A stretch of DNA of 33,858 nt from Embleya scabrispora DSM 41855. Its GTDB lineage: Bacteria; Actinomycetota; Actinomycetes; Streptomycetales; Streptomycetaceae. The notes beneath the pieces were generated by a model. That model saw nothing but the letters and a program-made list of their open reading frames with translations. It made no database searches and was not told where the DNA came from. Position numbers and translations under genes: made by a program. Below are positions 7,517-15,184 of this stretch, one piece after another (within the stretch, counting starts at the first letter, position 1; every line of letters begins with the position of its first letter). The DNA lies in contig NZ_KB889725.1 of NCBI RefSeq assembly GCF_000372745.1, forward strand, positions 1 to 33,858, written 5' to 3'.

Positions 7517-8107
7517 GTGCGAATCCCCCTGACCGACTACACCCTCGGGGCGACGGTCGCCACCGATCTGATCAACACCTCACCCACCGTGCGGCCCACC
7601 ACCGGCGACGCGCTCCCCGACCCGGGCGCCCTGGCGCATTTCCTTGCCGAGCACGGGGTCTCGCCGGACGCCACGGCCGACGACCGGACGCCCACCGACG
7701 AGGACCTGCACCGGGTGCGGCTCCTGCGCCGCGAGGTACGCGTCGTCGTGGAGACCGAGACCGAGGCGCAGGCCGTCGCGGGCGCGACCGTACTGGCCGC
7801 ACGCGTCGGCCGCGCCCCCGTGCTGCATCGCGACGCCGACAACCGATGGCAGTGGTACGTCCCGACCGCACTCGACGCCACACTCGCCGACGAACTGGCC
7901 GCGCTGATCGGCGTCGCACTGCTCGGCGTCGTCCGCGGGCTCGGCCACGAACGTTTTCGGGCCTGCGTCACCCCCGACTGCCGAGGCGTGTTCGTGGACA
8001 CCAGCCGAGCCGGGCGCCGCCGCTACTGCATGCCCGACCTGTGCGGCAACCGGGTCAACGTGGCCAACCACCGCGCCCGCAACCGGATCGGCGGCACCAC
8101 CCGATGA
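7517..8107 (+). CDS. CGNR zinc-finger transcriptional regulator (ABATE-domain family)
   Basis: 196 residues from the GTG at 7517. This start is preferred because family members begin with R-I-P-L-x-D-Y, seen here as MRIPLTDYTLGATVATDLINT. The N-terminal ABATE-type ligand-binding domain covers about 1-140. The C-terminal zinc finger (about 150-190) has CVTPDC, a middle FVDTSRAGRRRYC and then CGNRVNVANHRAR. The four cysteines bind zinc and the CGNR loop contacts DNA. The ligand is unknown. Its stop codon overlaps the start of the next gene (ATGA), so the two are co-translated. Confidence 0.88.
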   Translation: MRIPLTDYTLGATVATDLINTSPTVRPTTGDALPDPGALAHFLAEHGVSPDATADDRTPTDEDLHRVRLLRREVRVVVETETEAQAVAGATVLAARVGRAPVLHRDADNRWQWYVPTALDATLADELAALIGVALLGVVRGLGHERFRACVTPDCRGVFVDTSRAGRRRYCMPDLCGNRVNVANHRARNRIGGTTR

Positions 8108-8547
8108 GCGGCACCTCCCTCGTGGGCACACTGCACCTCCCGGACGGCACCCCGATCCGCGGCCGCGGCCTGCGCCACCCGCTGCCGGACGGGCCGGTCC
8201 CCGAATTCGGCCTCTACCTCGGCTCCGACCGGCTGCGTCGCCGGCACGAGGACCGACTGCCGTGGTCGCACACGTGGATCGACTGGCCCGACTTCCTCCT
8301 GCCGCGCGACCGGGACGCGGCCGTACGCCACATCCGTGCCCTGCACGAACGGGCCCGCGCCGGCACCTCGGTGGAGGTCGCCTGTGGTGGCGGCGTCGGC
8401 CGCACCGGTACGGTCATCGCCTGCCTCGCCGTCCTGACCGGCGTCGACCCCACCGACGCCGTCGCCTGGACCCGGCGACACCACCACCCGCGCGCCGTCG
8501 AAACGCCCTGGCAACGCCGCTGGGTGACCCGCTTCCCGACGGGGTGA
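8104..8547 (+). CDS. Protein-tyrosine-phosphatase-like (dual-specificity type) enzyme
   Basis: 147 residues, overlapping the regulator gene by ATGA. The P-loop VACGGGVGRTGT (about residues 96-107) supplies the catalytic Cys and Arg of the Cx5R[T/S] motif; the residue before Cys is Ala instead of the common His. A candidate general-acid Asp is in the WIDWPDF segment. Such small enzymes dephosphorylate Tyr/Ser/Thr-phosphoproteins or other phosphoesters; the substrate is unknown. Coupling to a CGNR regulator implies a shared process. Downstream comes about 200 bases of GC-rich non-coding DNA with a tandem repeat. Confidence 0.82.
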   Translation: MSGTSLVGTLHLPDGTPIRGRGLRHPLPDGPVPEFGLYLGSDRLRRRHEDRLPWSHTWIDWPDFLLPRDRDAAVRHIRALHERARAGTSVEVACGGGVGRTGTVIACLAVLTGVDPTDAVAWTRRHHHPRAVETPWQRRWVTRFPTG

Positions 8548-8660
8548 ACGCAAGCACGCGCGAGGGGTCGAGGCGCGCGAGCACAGCGGTCATGGAGGCC
8601 GTTTCCCGCCGCCTTGAGGCCGTCTCCGAGCCGTCGACAACACACCCACCGCGCCGCGCC

Positions 8661-8685
8661 GCACCGCACCGCACCGCACCGCACC
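8661..8685. repeat. Tandem GCACC pentanucleotide, five copies
   Basis: Five perfect copies of GCACC, preceded by a related GCGCC pair (8651-8660). It lies between convergent genes, outside coding sequence. This is a slippage-prone simple repeat with no inferred function. Confidence 0.9.
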
Positions 8686-8752
8686 GGGGCACAACACGGC
8701 CGGGCACTGCGCGGCACGCACACCGCCCGACGACGTGAACCCGCGCTCACGC

Positions 8753-9658
8753 CTACCCACCCAGGTCGGCCAGTCGCTTCAGGGTCGCGTCGATCGACGC
8801 GCGTCGGGCGGGCAGCAACGGCAGTCGTACGTCGGGGGTCGGGATTCGGCCCTGCGCGTGCAGGACGCCCTTGACCACGGTCGGATTGGGTTCGCCGAAC
8901 GCCGCGGCCGACAACCTCGCCAGCGCGTGGCCCAGGTCCCGGGCCCGGACGAGGTCGCCGTCGCGCCAGGCGTCGGCCAGTTCCACGAACCGCCCGGTGG
9001 CCAGGTGCGCCGAGGCGAGAATGCCGCCCGCCGCACCCAGGGCCAGCAGGGGTGACAGGAACAGGTCGTCGCCGGCCAGCACCGCGAAGTCGGGCGGCAG
9101 GTCGCCGAGCAGATCCACCGTCTCGTGATCGATGCCGCCCGCCGCGAGCTTGACGCCCACGACACCGGGGATCCGGGCCAACTCGCGCAGTGCGGCCGCG
9201 TCGAGCGGCTGCCCGGTGCGATACGGGATGTGGTAGACGATCAGCGGCAGCGCACTTGCGCTCGCCAGGTGGGCGAAGTGCGCCCGCACACCCGCCTGCG
9301 CGGGGCGCGTGAAGTACGGGACGGGCACCAGCGCGGCGGCGGCCGTCGGCCACCGCGCGAGGTCCGCGAGGGCCCGCGCACCGGCCCGGGTGTCGTTGCC
9401 GCCGACGCCGATCGTCAGCGCCGCGCCGCGGGCGGCGCACACCCGCGCGCACACGTCCACGACCGCGAGCTTCTCGTCGGCGTCGAGTGTGGCGGCCTCG
9501 CCGGTCGTCCCCAGGGCGACGATCCCCGTGGCGCCCGCGTCCAGCACGCCGTGCGCGAGGCCCTCCAGTGCGTCCTCGGCGATGCCTCCGTCGGCGGCGA
9601 ACGGCGTGACGAGCGGTACCTGAACCCCGTGCAGGGGTGAAATCGGATTCATGTCCAC
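8753..9658 (-). CDS. DapA/dihydrodipicolinate-synthase-family lyase
   Basis: 301 residues (GTG at 9658; an ATG two codons inside at 9652 is also possible). TIM-barrel class I aldolase family. GTTGEAATL holds the T-T-G-E active-site loop, VYHIPYRTG holds the Tyr-x-x-Pro-x-Arg-Thr catalytic segment, and GVKLAAGG holds the Schiff-base lysine, so it looks catalytically competent. It forms or cleaves a pyruvate-derived C-C bond. The usual GVK[E/D]ASG sequence is altered to GVKLAAGG, and the gene lies next to a LysR regulator and not among lysine-biosynthesis genes. It is therefore more likely a catabolic paralogue (sugar-acid, hydroxyproline or sialate type) than the biosynthetic DapA. Confidence 0.88.
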   Translation of the reverse strand: MDMNPISPLHGVQVPLVTPFAADGGIAEDALEGLAHGVLDAGATGIVALGTTGEAATLDADEKLAVVDVCARVCAARGAALTIGVGGNDTRAGARALADLARWPTAAAALVPVPYFTRPAQAGVRAHFAHLASASALPLIVYHIPYRTGQPLDAAALRELARIPGVVGVKLAAGGIDHETVDLLGDLPPDFAVLAGDDLFLSPLLALGAAGGILASAHLATGRFVELADAWRDGDLVRARDLGHALARLSAAAFGEPNPTVVKGVLHAQGRIPTPDVRLPLLPARRASIDATLKRLADLGG

Positions 9659-9690
9659 CAGCGTGACCCGCGGATTTCGTTCAGGTCCAG

Positions 9691-9704
9691 TTCACATTTG
9701 TGAA
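9691..9704. promoter_or_regulatory. Putative LysR-type operator
   Basis: TTCACATTTGTGAA has 6-bp inverted arms (TTCACA/TGTGAA) around two bases and contains a T-N11-A LysR box. It lies in the 66-base gap between the divergent DapA-family and LysR-family genes, which suits autoregulation plus control of the lyase. Confidence 0.65.
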
Positions 9705-9724
9705 TCCGAGCGTAAGCTGAGCCG

Positions 9725-10714
9725 ATGCTCGACGTCCGCCGCCTGCGCCTGCTGCGCGAACTCTCGCTGCGCGGCACCATCGCCGCGGTCGCCGAGGCGC
9801 TCGCCTTCACCCCCTCGGCGGTCTCCCAACAACTCGCCACGCTCGAACGCGAGGCGGGCGTGCCCCTGCTGGAACGCACCGGTCGCCGAGTCACCCTCAC
9901 CCCCGCCGGCCGAAACCTGGTCCGGCACGCGGAGGCTGTCCTGGACCATCTGGAACAGGCCGCAGCGGAGCTGGCCGGCACCCGCCGCGGTCTGGCGGGC
10001 CCGCTGCGGATCGGCACCTTCCCCACCGCGACCCGAACGATCGTTCCGGCCGCGCTGGCCTGTCTCGGCGACCGGCACCCGGGCCTGGAGCCGATGGTGC
10101 TGGAGATCGATCCGGCCGGCGTCGCGGACGCGCTGCGCGCGGGTGACCTGGACGTGGCGCTGATCCACGAGTACGACTTCGTCCCGCCGACGGACGAACC
10201 GGGCCTGGCTGCCCGGCCGTTGTACACCGAGCCGATGTACCTGGCGTCGGTGACATCCGCACCGCCGGCCGAGGCCGCCGCGTCGGCGCTCGCGCATTGG
10301 CGCGACTCACCCTGGATCACCGCGACTTCGGGCACGATGTGCCACGCGATGACGATCCGGGCCTGCCAGGCCGCCGGGTTCACGCCGCATGTGCGCCACC
10401 AGGTGGACGACTTCGCCACCGTGCTGGCGCTGGTGGCGGCCGGCCACGGCGTCGCCGTCGTACCGCAGTTGGGAATCGCGGATCCTCCGGCCGCGGTGGG
10501 TCTGACCAGGCTGGCGATCCATCGCCGCACCCGGATCGCCTTTCGCAGCGGCGCCGCCGCACACCCCGCGGTGGTCGCGGCCGTCGAAGCCCTGCGCGCG
10601 GCCGTACCGAGCGAGCTGACCGACGCGTCACAACCTCCACCGGTCGCCGCACCATCGCAACCCCCGCCGGTCACCTCGACCACGCCACGGCGGCGTCGAG
10701 GGCCGCACGCCTGA
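9725..10714 (+). CDS. LysR-family transcriptional regulator
   Basis: 329 residues. The N-terminal winged helix-turn-helix is typical: MLDVRRLRLLRELS, then IAAVAEALAFTPSAVSQQLATLEREAG and LLERTGRRVTLTPAG. From about residue 92 (GPLRIGTFPTATR) the periplasmic-binding-protein-like effector domain follows, including DLDVALIHEYDF and LVAAGHGVAVVPQLG. The last 30 residues are a Pro/Ser/Arg-rich tail absent from typical members. It is transcribed away from the DapA-family gene, with a palindromic box between them, and probably regulates it. The coinducer is unknown. Confidence 0.9.
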   Translation: MLDVRRLRLLRELSLRGTIAAVAEALAFTPSAVSQQLATLEREAGVPLLERTGRRVTLTPAGRNLVRHAEAVLDHLEQAAAELAGTRRGLAGPLRIGTFPTATRTIVPAALACLGDRHPGLEPMVLEIDPAGVADALRAGDLDVALIHEYDFVPPTDEPGLAARPLYTEPMYLASVTSAPPAEAAASALAHWRDSPWITATSGTMCHAMTIRACQAAGFTPHVRHQVDDFATVLALVAAGHGVAVVPQLGIADPPAAVGLTRLAIHRRTRIAFRSGAAAHPAVVAAVEALRAAVPSELTDASQPPPVAAPSQPPPVTSTTPRRRRGPHA

Positions 10715-10879
10715 GGCCGTCCGACCCGCCGCGGCGGTCGGGCCGGGCCGATGCCGCGGCCCGGTCCCGGCTCGGAAGAAGTGGGGGCGCAGCGGCGCGG
10801 AGGGGTACGGACGCGTGAACCTGCCCGGCCGGGCGCGTGTCGCGTGCGACGGGGCGGCGGGTGCGGGCAACGCTGTGAC

Positions 10880-11385
10880 CGGGCGTACGGGTGGCCCGCT
10901 CAGGCCGCTCAGGCCGCGAGGAGGCTGGATGCCGAAGTGCGCGCGACGGCGACTGTGCCGGGGCGCTGGACGGCGCCGACATCGTCGCGGCGGCCACCCA
11001 CTCCCTCGAACCCGTGGTGCGCCGCGCGTGGTTGGCGCCCGGGACACATGTCGCCTCGGTCGGCTTCAATCCGGCCGGCCGCGAACTCGACGACGCCACG
11101 ATCGCCGACGCGCTGGTGTGCGTCGAATCGCGGCGGGCCGTACTGGCGCCGTTCCCCGCGGGCAGCAACGACCTGCTGATGCCGATCCGCGACGGCGTGA
11201 TCACCGCCGGGCATGTACACGCCGAACTGGGCGAACTCGTCGCCGGCACCCGCCCCGGACGCACCTCGCCGAACCAGCTCACCGTGTACAAATCGGTCGG
11301 CGTCGCGGTCCAGGACGCGGCGGCGGTACTGGTGGTCGCCGCCGCCCGGGAACGGTCGATCGGCGACGAGATCACGCTGGGGTAG
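10880..11385 (+). pseudogene. Ornithine cyclodeaminase / mu-crystallin family remnant
   Basis: From about 10970 one frame reads ALDGADIVAAATHSLEP, then GTHVASVGFNPAGRELDD and the ending LTVYKSVGVAVQDAAAVLVV. This is the C-terminal third (NAD-binding and C-terminal segments) of ornithine/alanine-dehydrogenase-like proteins of about 320 residues. Immediately upstream a different frame reads AQAAQAARRLDAEVRATAT, the residues that should precede it, so there is a frameshift near 10955-10970. The N-terminal half is missing. The family makes or reduces imino/keto acids. A translated fragment cannot be excluded, but it lacks a start with a ribosome-binding site. Confidence 0.75.
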
Positions 11386-11417
11386 CACCCGCACCCGACC
11401 GACGGCGCGCTCATCCG

Positions 11418-11454
11418 CCGTGGCCGACGGTCCCGACGGGACCGTCGGCCACGG
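11418..11454 (+). terminator. Strong hairpin after the cyclodeaminase remnant
   Basis: Perfect 17-bp arms (11418-11434 and 11438-11454) around a 3-base loop GAC. It lies 33 bases after the remnant's stop. There is no U tract, but this is a typical high-GC terminator stem. It insulates the oxidoreductase gene that follows. Confidence 0.75.
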
Positions 11455-11624
11455 CGTCGGTTTCCACCGGACCACCCACCACGGCGTCCGTCCCGGTGAG
11501 GCCGGTCACGGCTCCCCTGTGCTCGGTCCGGCAGGCCGTATGGCACGCTCCATCCGAGCACGTCGAGGTGATCACCGAACCGTCGGTGGTCGGGCGGGAT
11601 CGAGACCGAGTTGTGAGGCACGCG

Positions 11625-12635
11625 ATGAACGACGTTACCCGGACCATCCGTTGGGGGATCCTGGCCACCGGCGGCATCGCCGCCGAGTTCACCGGGGCGC
11701 TGCGGAGCCTGCCGAACACGGAGGTCGTCGCGGTCGGCTCCCGGAGCACGGAGGCCGCGAAGGCGTTCGCCGAGCGGTTCGGCATCCCCCGCGCCCACGG
11801 CAGTTGGGCCGAACTGGCCGCGGATGACGGCGTCGACGTCGTCTACGTGGCGACACCGCACTCGGCGCACCGGGTCGCGGCCGGGCTGTGCCTGGAGGCG
11901 GGCCGGGCCGTGCTGTGCGAGAAGGCGTTCACCCTCGACGCGCGGGAGGCCCGCGAACTGGTGGAGCTGGCCCGGGATCGCGGGCTGTTCCTGATGGAGG
12001 CGATGTGGACGTACTGCCACCCGCTGATCCGCCGACTGCGCGAGGTGATCGCCGCCGGCGAGATCGGCGAGATACGGAGCGTCTCGGCGGCGTTCGGCTT
12101 CGCCGGGGAGTTCCCGCCGGAGCACCGGCTGCGCGACCCCGCGCAGGGCGGCGGCGCGCTGCTCGATCTCGGTGTCTATCCGGTGTCCTTCGCCCAGTTG
12201 TTGCTCGGTGAGCCCGACGCGATCCGTGCCTGGGCGCACCTGACCCCCGAGGGCGTGGACGACAACACCGGGATCGTGCTGGGCTGGGACAGCGGCGCCG
12301 TGGCCACCCTCGGCTGCACGTTCACCGCAACCACCGACGCCCCCGCGACGATCACCGGCACCAGGGGGCGGATCGAATTCGCCGACGGCTTCTTCTACCC
12401 GGACCGCTTCGTCATCCACCGGCCCGGCCAGGGACCGCAGACGGTCCTGCTCGCCGAGGCCACCGCCGACCCCGAACGCGGCACCATGCGCCACGAGGCC
12501 GCCGAGGTGAACCGCTGTCTGCGCGCCGGCGAGACCGAATCGCCCCTCGTACCACTGGCGGGCACCCTCGCGGTGATGCGCACTCTGGACACGATCCGCA
12601 AGCAGATCGGCGTCACCTATCCGCAAGTGGATTGA
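11625..12635 (+). CDS. Gfo/Idh/MocA-family NAD(P)-dependent oxidoreductase
   Basis: 336 residues from the ATG at 11625. The N-terminal Rossmann fold begins IRWGILATGGIAAEFTGAL (the usual G-x-G-x-I/A form, here GILATGGIA). It includes VVAVGSRS (acidic/polar beta2 end), VDVVYVATPHSAH and VLCEKAF, the conserved C/E-K-P/A motif carrying the catalytic lysine. The C-terminal alpha/beta domain contains GGGALLDLGVYPV, the G-x-x-x-D-x-G-x-x segment with the catalytic Asp. It resembles trans-1,2-dihydrobenzenediol / glucose-fructose-type dehydrogenases. The substrate is probably a sugar or cyclitol, which is inferred. It forms a single-gene unit. Confidence 0.9.
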   Translation: MNDVTRTIRWGILATGGIAAEFTGALRSLPNTEVVAVGSRSTEAAKAFAERFGIPRAHGSWAELAADDGVDVVYVATPHSAHRVAAGLCLEAGRAVLCEKAFTLDAREARELVELARDRGLFLMEAMWTYCHPLIRRLREVIAAGEIGEIRSVSAAFGFAGEFPPEHRLRDPAQGGGALLDLGVYPVSFAQLLLGEPDAIRAWAHLTPEGVDDNTGIVLGWDSGAVATLGCTFTATTDAPATITGTRGRIEFADGFFYPDRFVIHRPGQGPQTVLLAEATADPERGTMRHEAAEVNRCLRAGETESPLVPLAGTLAVMRTLDTIRKQIGVTYPQVD

Positions 12636-12795
12636 CTCGCCGCACGACACCCCACGGCCGGCTTCGCGACACGGTCGGCCCCACGCCCTTCCCACCCCGT
12701 TCGCGGCAAGTTAAGGCATCCGTCGCCGATATGCAGGAACCTTCGTACAGGAGGGTGTGCGCTGCCCGACCCCCTGAGACAAAGGACTGGTCACC

Positions 12796-14235
12796 TTGCG
12801 AACGCATTGGCGTGGAAGAGTCCGACTCGTCGCCGTCGCCCTGTCCGTCGTGGCCCTCGGATCGCCCGGCTCACCGGCATCCGCTCAGGCCCCGACACAC
12901 GAGCAGGTCGTGGCAGTTGCCCAGGCCCAGGCGCCACCCACCGTGCGCATCAACGAGATCGAGTCGAACGGCGGTACGCCCGGCGACTGGGTCGAGTTGG
13001 TCAACACCGGCTCCACAGCCGCCGACATATCCGGCTGGGTCGTCAAGGACAACGACAACTCGCACAAGTACACCGTCGCCGCCGGTACCTCGCTGCCGGC
13101 CGGCGGGCATCTGGCGCTGGACGTCGACTCCTCGTTCGGGCTGGGCAGTTCCGACTCGGCACGCCTGTTCCGGCCCGGCGGCTCGACGCTGGTGGACTCC
13201 TACACCTGGACCGCGCACGCCGGCACGACCTACGGCCGCTGCGCCGACGGCACCGGTGCCTTCGGCACGACGACGGCGCCGACCAAGGGCGCGGCGAACG
13301 CGTGCGGGCAGCCGTCCGGGAGCGCCTGGCCGGGCGGCGCGAGTGTCACCGTCGCCGACGCCTCGAACGTGTTCGGCACGAACCTCAGCGGTCTCTCGTT
13401 CCAGAGCGCCGGCGTGTTGTGGGCGGTGCGGAACGGCCCGAGCAGGCTCTACCGGCTCGTGCCCGACGGTGCGAGGTGGCGCCCGGATCCCTCCGGCGGC
13501 TGGGCTTCCGGCAAGGCGTTGAACTACGCCGACGGCAGCGGTGATCCGGACGCGGAGGGCGTGAGCGTCACCCCCGACGGGATGTTCGTCGCCACCGAAC
13601 GCGACAACGACAACGACGGAGTCAGCAAGCCGAAGATCCTTCGCTTCGACGTCTCGGGCACGGCCGGCTCGCTGAACGCGACCGCTGAATGGAACCTCAC
13701 CGCCGATCTGCCCGCGGTGGCCGCCAACAGCGGTCTCGAGGGCATCTCCTGGGTCCCGGACACGTTCCTCACCGCACACGGCTTCCGCGACGAACACACC
13801 GGCGCGGCCTACGACCCGGCCGCCTACCCGGGTCACGGCAGCGGTCTGGTCTTCGCCGGCCTGGAGGCCAACGGCACGGTGTACGCCTACGCGTTGAACC
13901 AGGGCGGCGGGGGATACACCCGGATCGCCACCATCGCGAGCGGGTTCCCGGCGGTGACGGATCTCGAATTCGAGCCCGCGACCGGCCACTTGTGGGCCTC
14001 CTGTGACGACACCTGCCAGGGCCGGACGGCCGTGCTCGACATCGACGCGCAGGGTCGGTTCACCGCCACCGCCCGGTACGACCGCCCCACCGGGATGCCC
14101 GACTACAACAACGAGGGCTTCGCGATCGCACCGCAGACCGCCTGCGTCGCGGGTGTCAAGCCGGTCGTGTGGGCCGACGACGGCAACGACGGCGGCCACG
14201 CCCTCCGCACCGGCACCCTCGCCTGCACCCCGTAG
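12796..14235 (+). CDS. Secreted lamin-tail-domain protein with beta-propeller-like region
   Basis: 479 residues from a TTG at 12796, supported by AAAGGA at a suitable distance. A signal peptide (about 1-30, ending SPASA) is followed by a lamin-tail domain at about 48-165: VRINEIESNGGTPGDWVELVNTGS, then ISGWVVKDND and a C-terminal GTTYGRC. Residues about 180-479 form a repetitive beta-rich domain (LWAVRNGPSRLYRLV, DAEGVSVTPDGMFVATERDND, LEGISWVPDTF, VTDLEFEPATGHLWASC, YNNEGFAIAP). This pattern resembles esterase-like/phytase-like or SdiA-regulated beta propellers. It acts outside the cell, perhaps binding or hydrolysing a phosphate or polymer ligand; activity is not assigned. A terminator at 14259-14293 follows. 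Confidence 0.85.
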   Translation: MRTHWRGRVRLVAVALSVVALGSPGSPASAQAPTHEQVVAVAQAQAPPTVRINEIESNGGTPGDWVELVNTGSTAADISGWVVKDNDNSHKYTVAAGTSLPAGGHLALDVDSSFGLGSSDSARLFRPGGSTLVDSYTWTAHAGTTYGRCADGTGAFGTTTAPTKGAANACGQPSGSAWPGGASVTVADASNVFGTNLSGLSFQSAGVLWAVRNGPSRLYRLVPDGARWRPDPSGGWASGKALNYADGSGDPDAEGVSVTPDGMFVATERDNDNDGVSKPKILRFDVSGTAGSLNATAEWNLTADLPAVAANSGLEGISWVPDTFLTAHGFRDEHTGAAYDPAAYPGHGSGLVFAGLEANGTVYAYALNQGGGGYTRIATIASGFPAVTDLEFEPATGHLWASCDDTCQGRTAVLDIDAQGRFTATARYDRPTGMPDYNNEGFAIAPQTACVAGVKPVVWADDGNDGGHALRTGTLACTP

Positions 14236-14258
14236 GCAAGCCGTACCGAACGACCCAC

Positions 14259-14293
14259 GCGGGACGGGCGGCATCGCAAGCCGCCCGTCCCGC
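14259..14293 (+). terminator. Terminator hairpin after lamin-tail gene
   Basis: Thirteen-base arms GCGGGACGGGCGG (14259-14271) and CCGCCCGTCCCGC (14281-14293) with a 9-base loop. It lies 24 bases after the stop codon, between convergent genes, so it could serve both. Confidence 0.8.
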
Positions 14294-14358
14294 CCGCACA
14301 ACCACGGAGTCACGGACCCGTCGTGCTCAGGCGACGAGTCCACCGCATGTCGTAGGCA

Positions 14359-15027
14359 TCAGATCCGGGCGATCAGCGCGTACCGCTCGTCGTCGACCGG
14401 CCCGCCCCACAGCTCCGGTTCGGCGCTCAGCGGTTGCACCCGAAGGTCGGCGACCAACGGCCGCACCACCTCGGCCAGGGCGTCGGCACCGATCCCGCCG
14501 TTCCACGGCAGTTCCTCGGCGCCGGCCACATACGCCGTGTCCCGCTGTCCGGACTCACGCCACCGACCCTCGACCAACACCAGCCTGCCGCCCGGTCGAA
14601 GGCGCCCGATCCAGTCCCGCAATGCCGCTTCCGGATCGGCCAACGTCCACAGCAGGTGCCGGCACAACACCACGTCGAACCGCTCCGCGCCGGTCGGCGG
14701 CAAGGCCGCGTCACCGACCAGGAATCGGGCCGTCAGCCCGGTCCGACCCACCTTCGCCCGGGCCTGATCGATCATTCGCGGCGCCACGTCGACCGCCGTC
14801 ACCCGATGCCCGTCCCGAGCCGCGAGCAGCGTCAACGATCCGGTCCCACACCCGACATCGAGCACGTCGACCGCCCCGGCCGGCATCCAGGACCGGAACG
14901 CACGGGCCCACGCGAGCCGCGTGGTCTCGGCCGCCAATCCGTGATCGGGCTCGTCGTCGAAGGACGTGGCCGCGTTGTTCCAGTACTCCGCAATCGCAGC
15001 GTCGACGGCCGTGGGTTCGCTACTCAT
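14359..15027 (-). CDS. Class I SAM-dependent methyltransferase
   Basis: 222 residues from the ATG at 15027, chosen because GTGAGG lies nine bases upstream; an ATG at 15036 is possible. The N-terminal segment (AIAEYWNNAATSFDDEPDHGL) is typical of small-molecule methyltransferases. Motif I is VDVLDVGCGTGSLTLLAA (SAM-binding G-x-G-x-G), the acidic end of beta2 is VTAVDVAPRMIDQA, and motif IV is RFDVVLCRHLLWTL. LRPGGRLVLVEG is motif VI. The substrate is unknown. It stands alone, convergent with the lamin-tail gene. Confidence 0.88.
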   Translation of the reverse strand: MSSEPTAVDAAIAEYWNNAATSFDDEPDHGLAAETTRLAWARAFRSWMPAGAVDVLDVGCGTGSLTLLAARDGHRVTAVDVAPRMIDQARAKVGRTGLTARFLVGDAALPPTGAERFDVVLCRHLLWTLADPEAALRDWIGRLRPGGRLVLVEGRWRESGQRDTAYVAGAEELPWNGGIGADALAEVVRPLVADLRVQPLSAEPELWGGPVDDERYALIARI

Positions 15028-15107
15028 ATTCGCCATCCTCACAACCGGCTCCGACAGGCACACGAGGCGAACGAGGCGTAGGAGGCCCGCGCAGGGGCCG
15101 GCATCGT

Positions 15108-15149
15108 CCCCGGTGGCCGGAACCGCCCCCGGTGGCCGGAACCGCCCCG
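15108..15149. repeat. Tandem 20-bp repeat, two copies
   Basis: The unit CCCGGTGGCCGGAACCGCCC occurs twice head to tail between the methyltransferase start and the end of the NB-ARC gene. It is non-coding; no function inferred. Confidence 0.75.
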
Positions 15150-15184
15150 GACGACCCACCCACCTCGTGTCCGCGTCGCCGCGG

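Noticed and set aside
8753-9658. Biosynthetic dapA for lysine
   Set aside because: The neighbourhood (LysR, no lysine genes) and the altered lysine loop argue for a paralogue, so no gene symbol is given.
10815-11624. In-frame extension fused to the Gfo/Idh/MocA oxidoreductase
   Set aside because: The Rossmann start IRWGILATGG follows directly after the ATG at 11625, and the extension crosses the cyclodeaminase remnant in another frame and its terminator.
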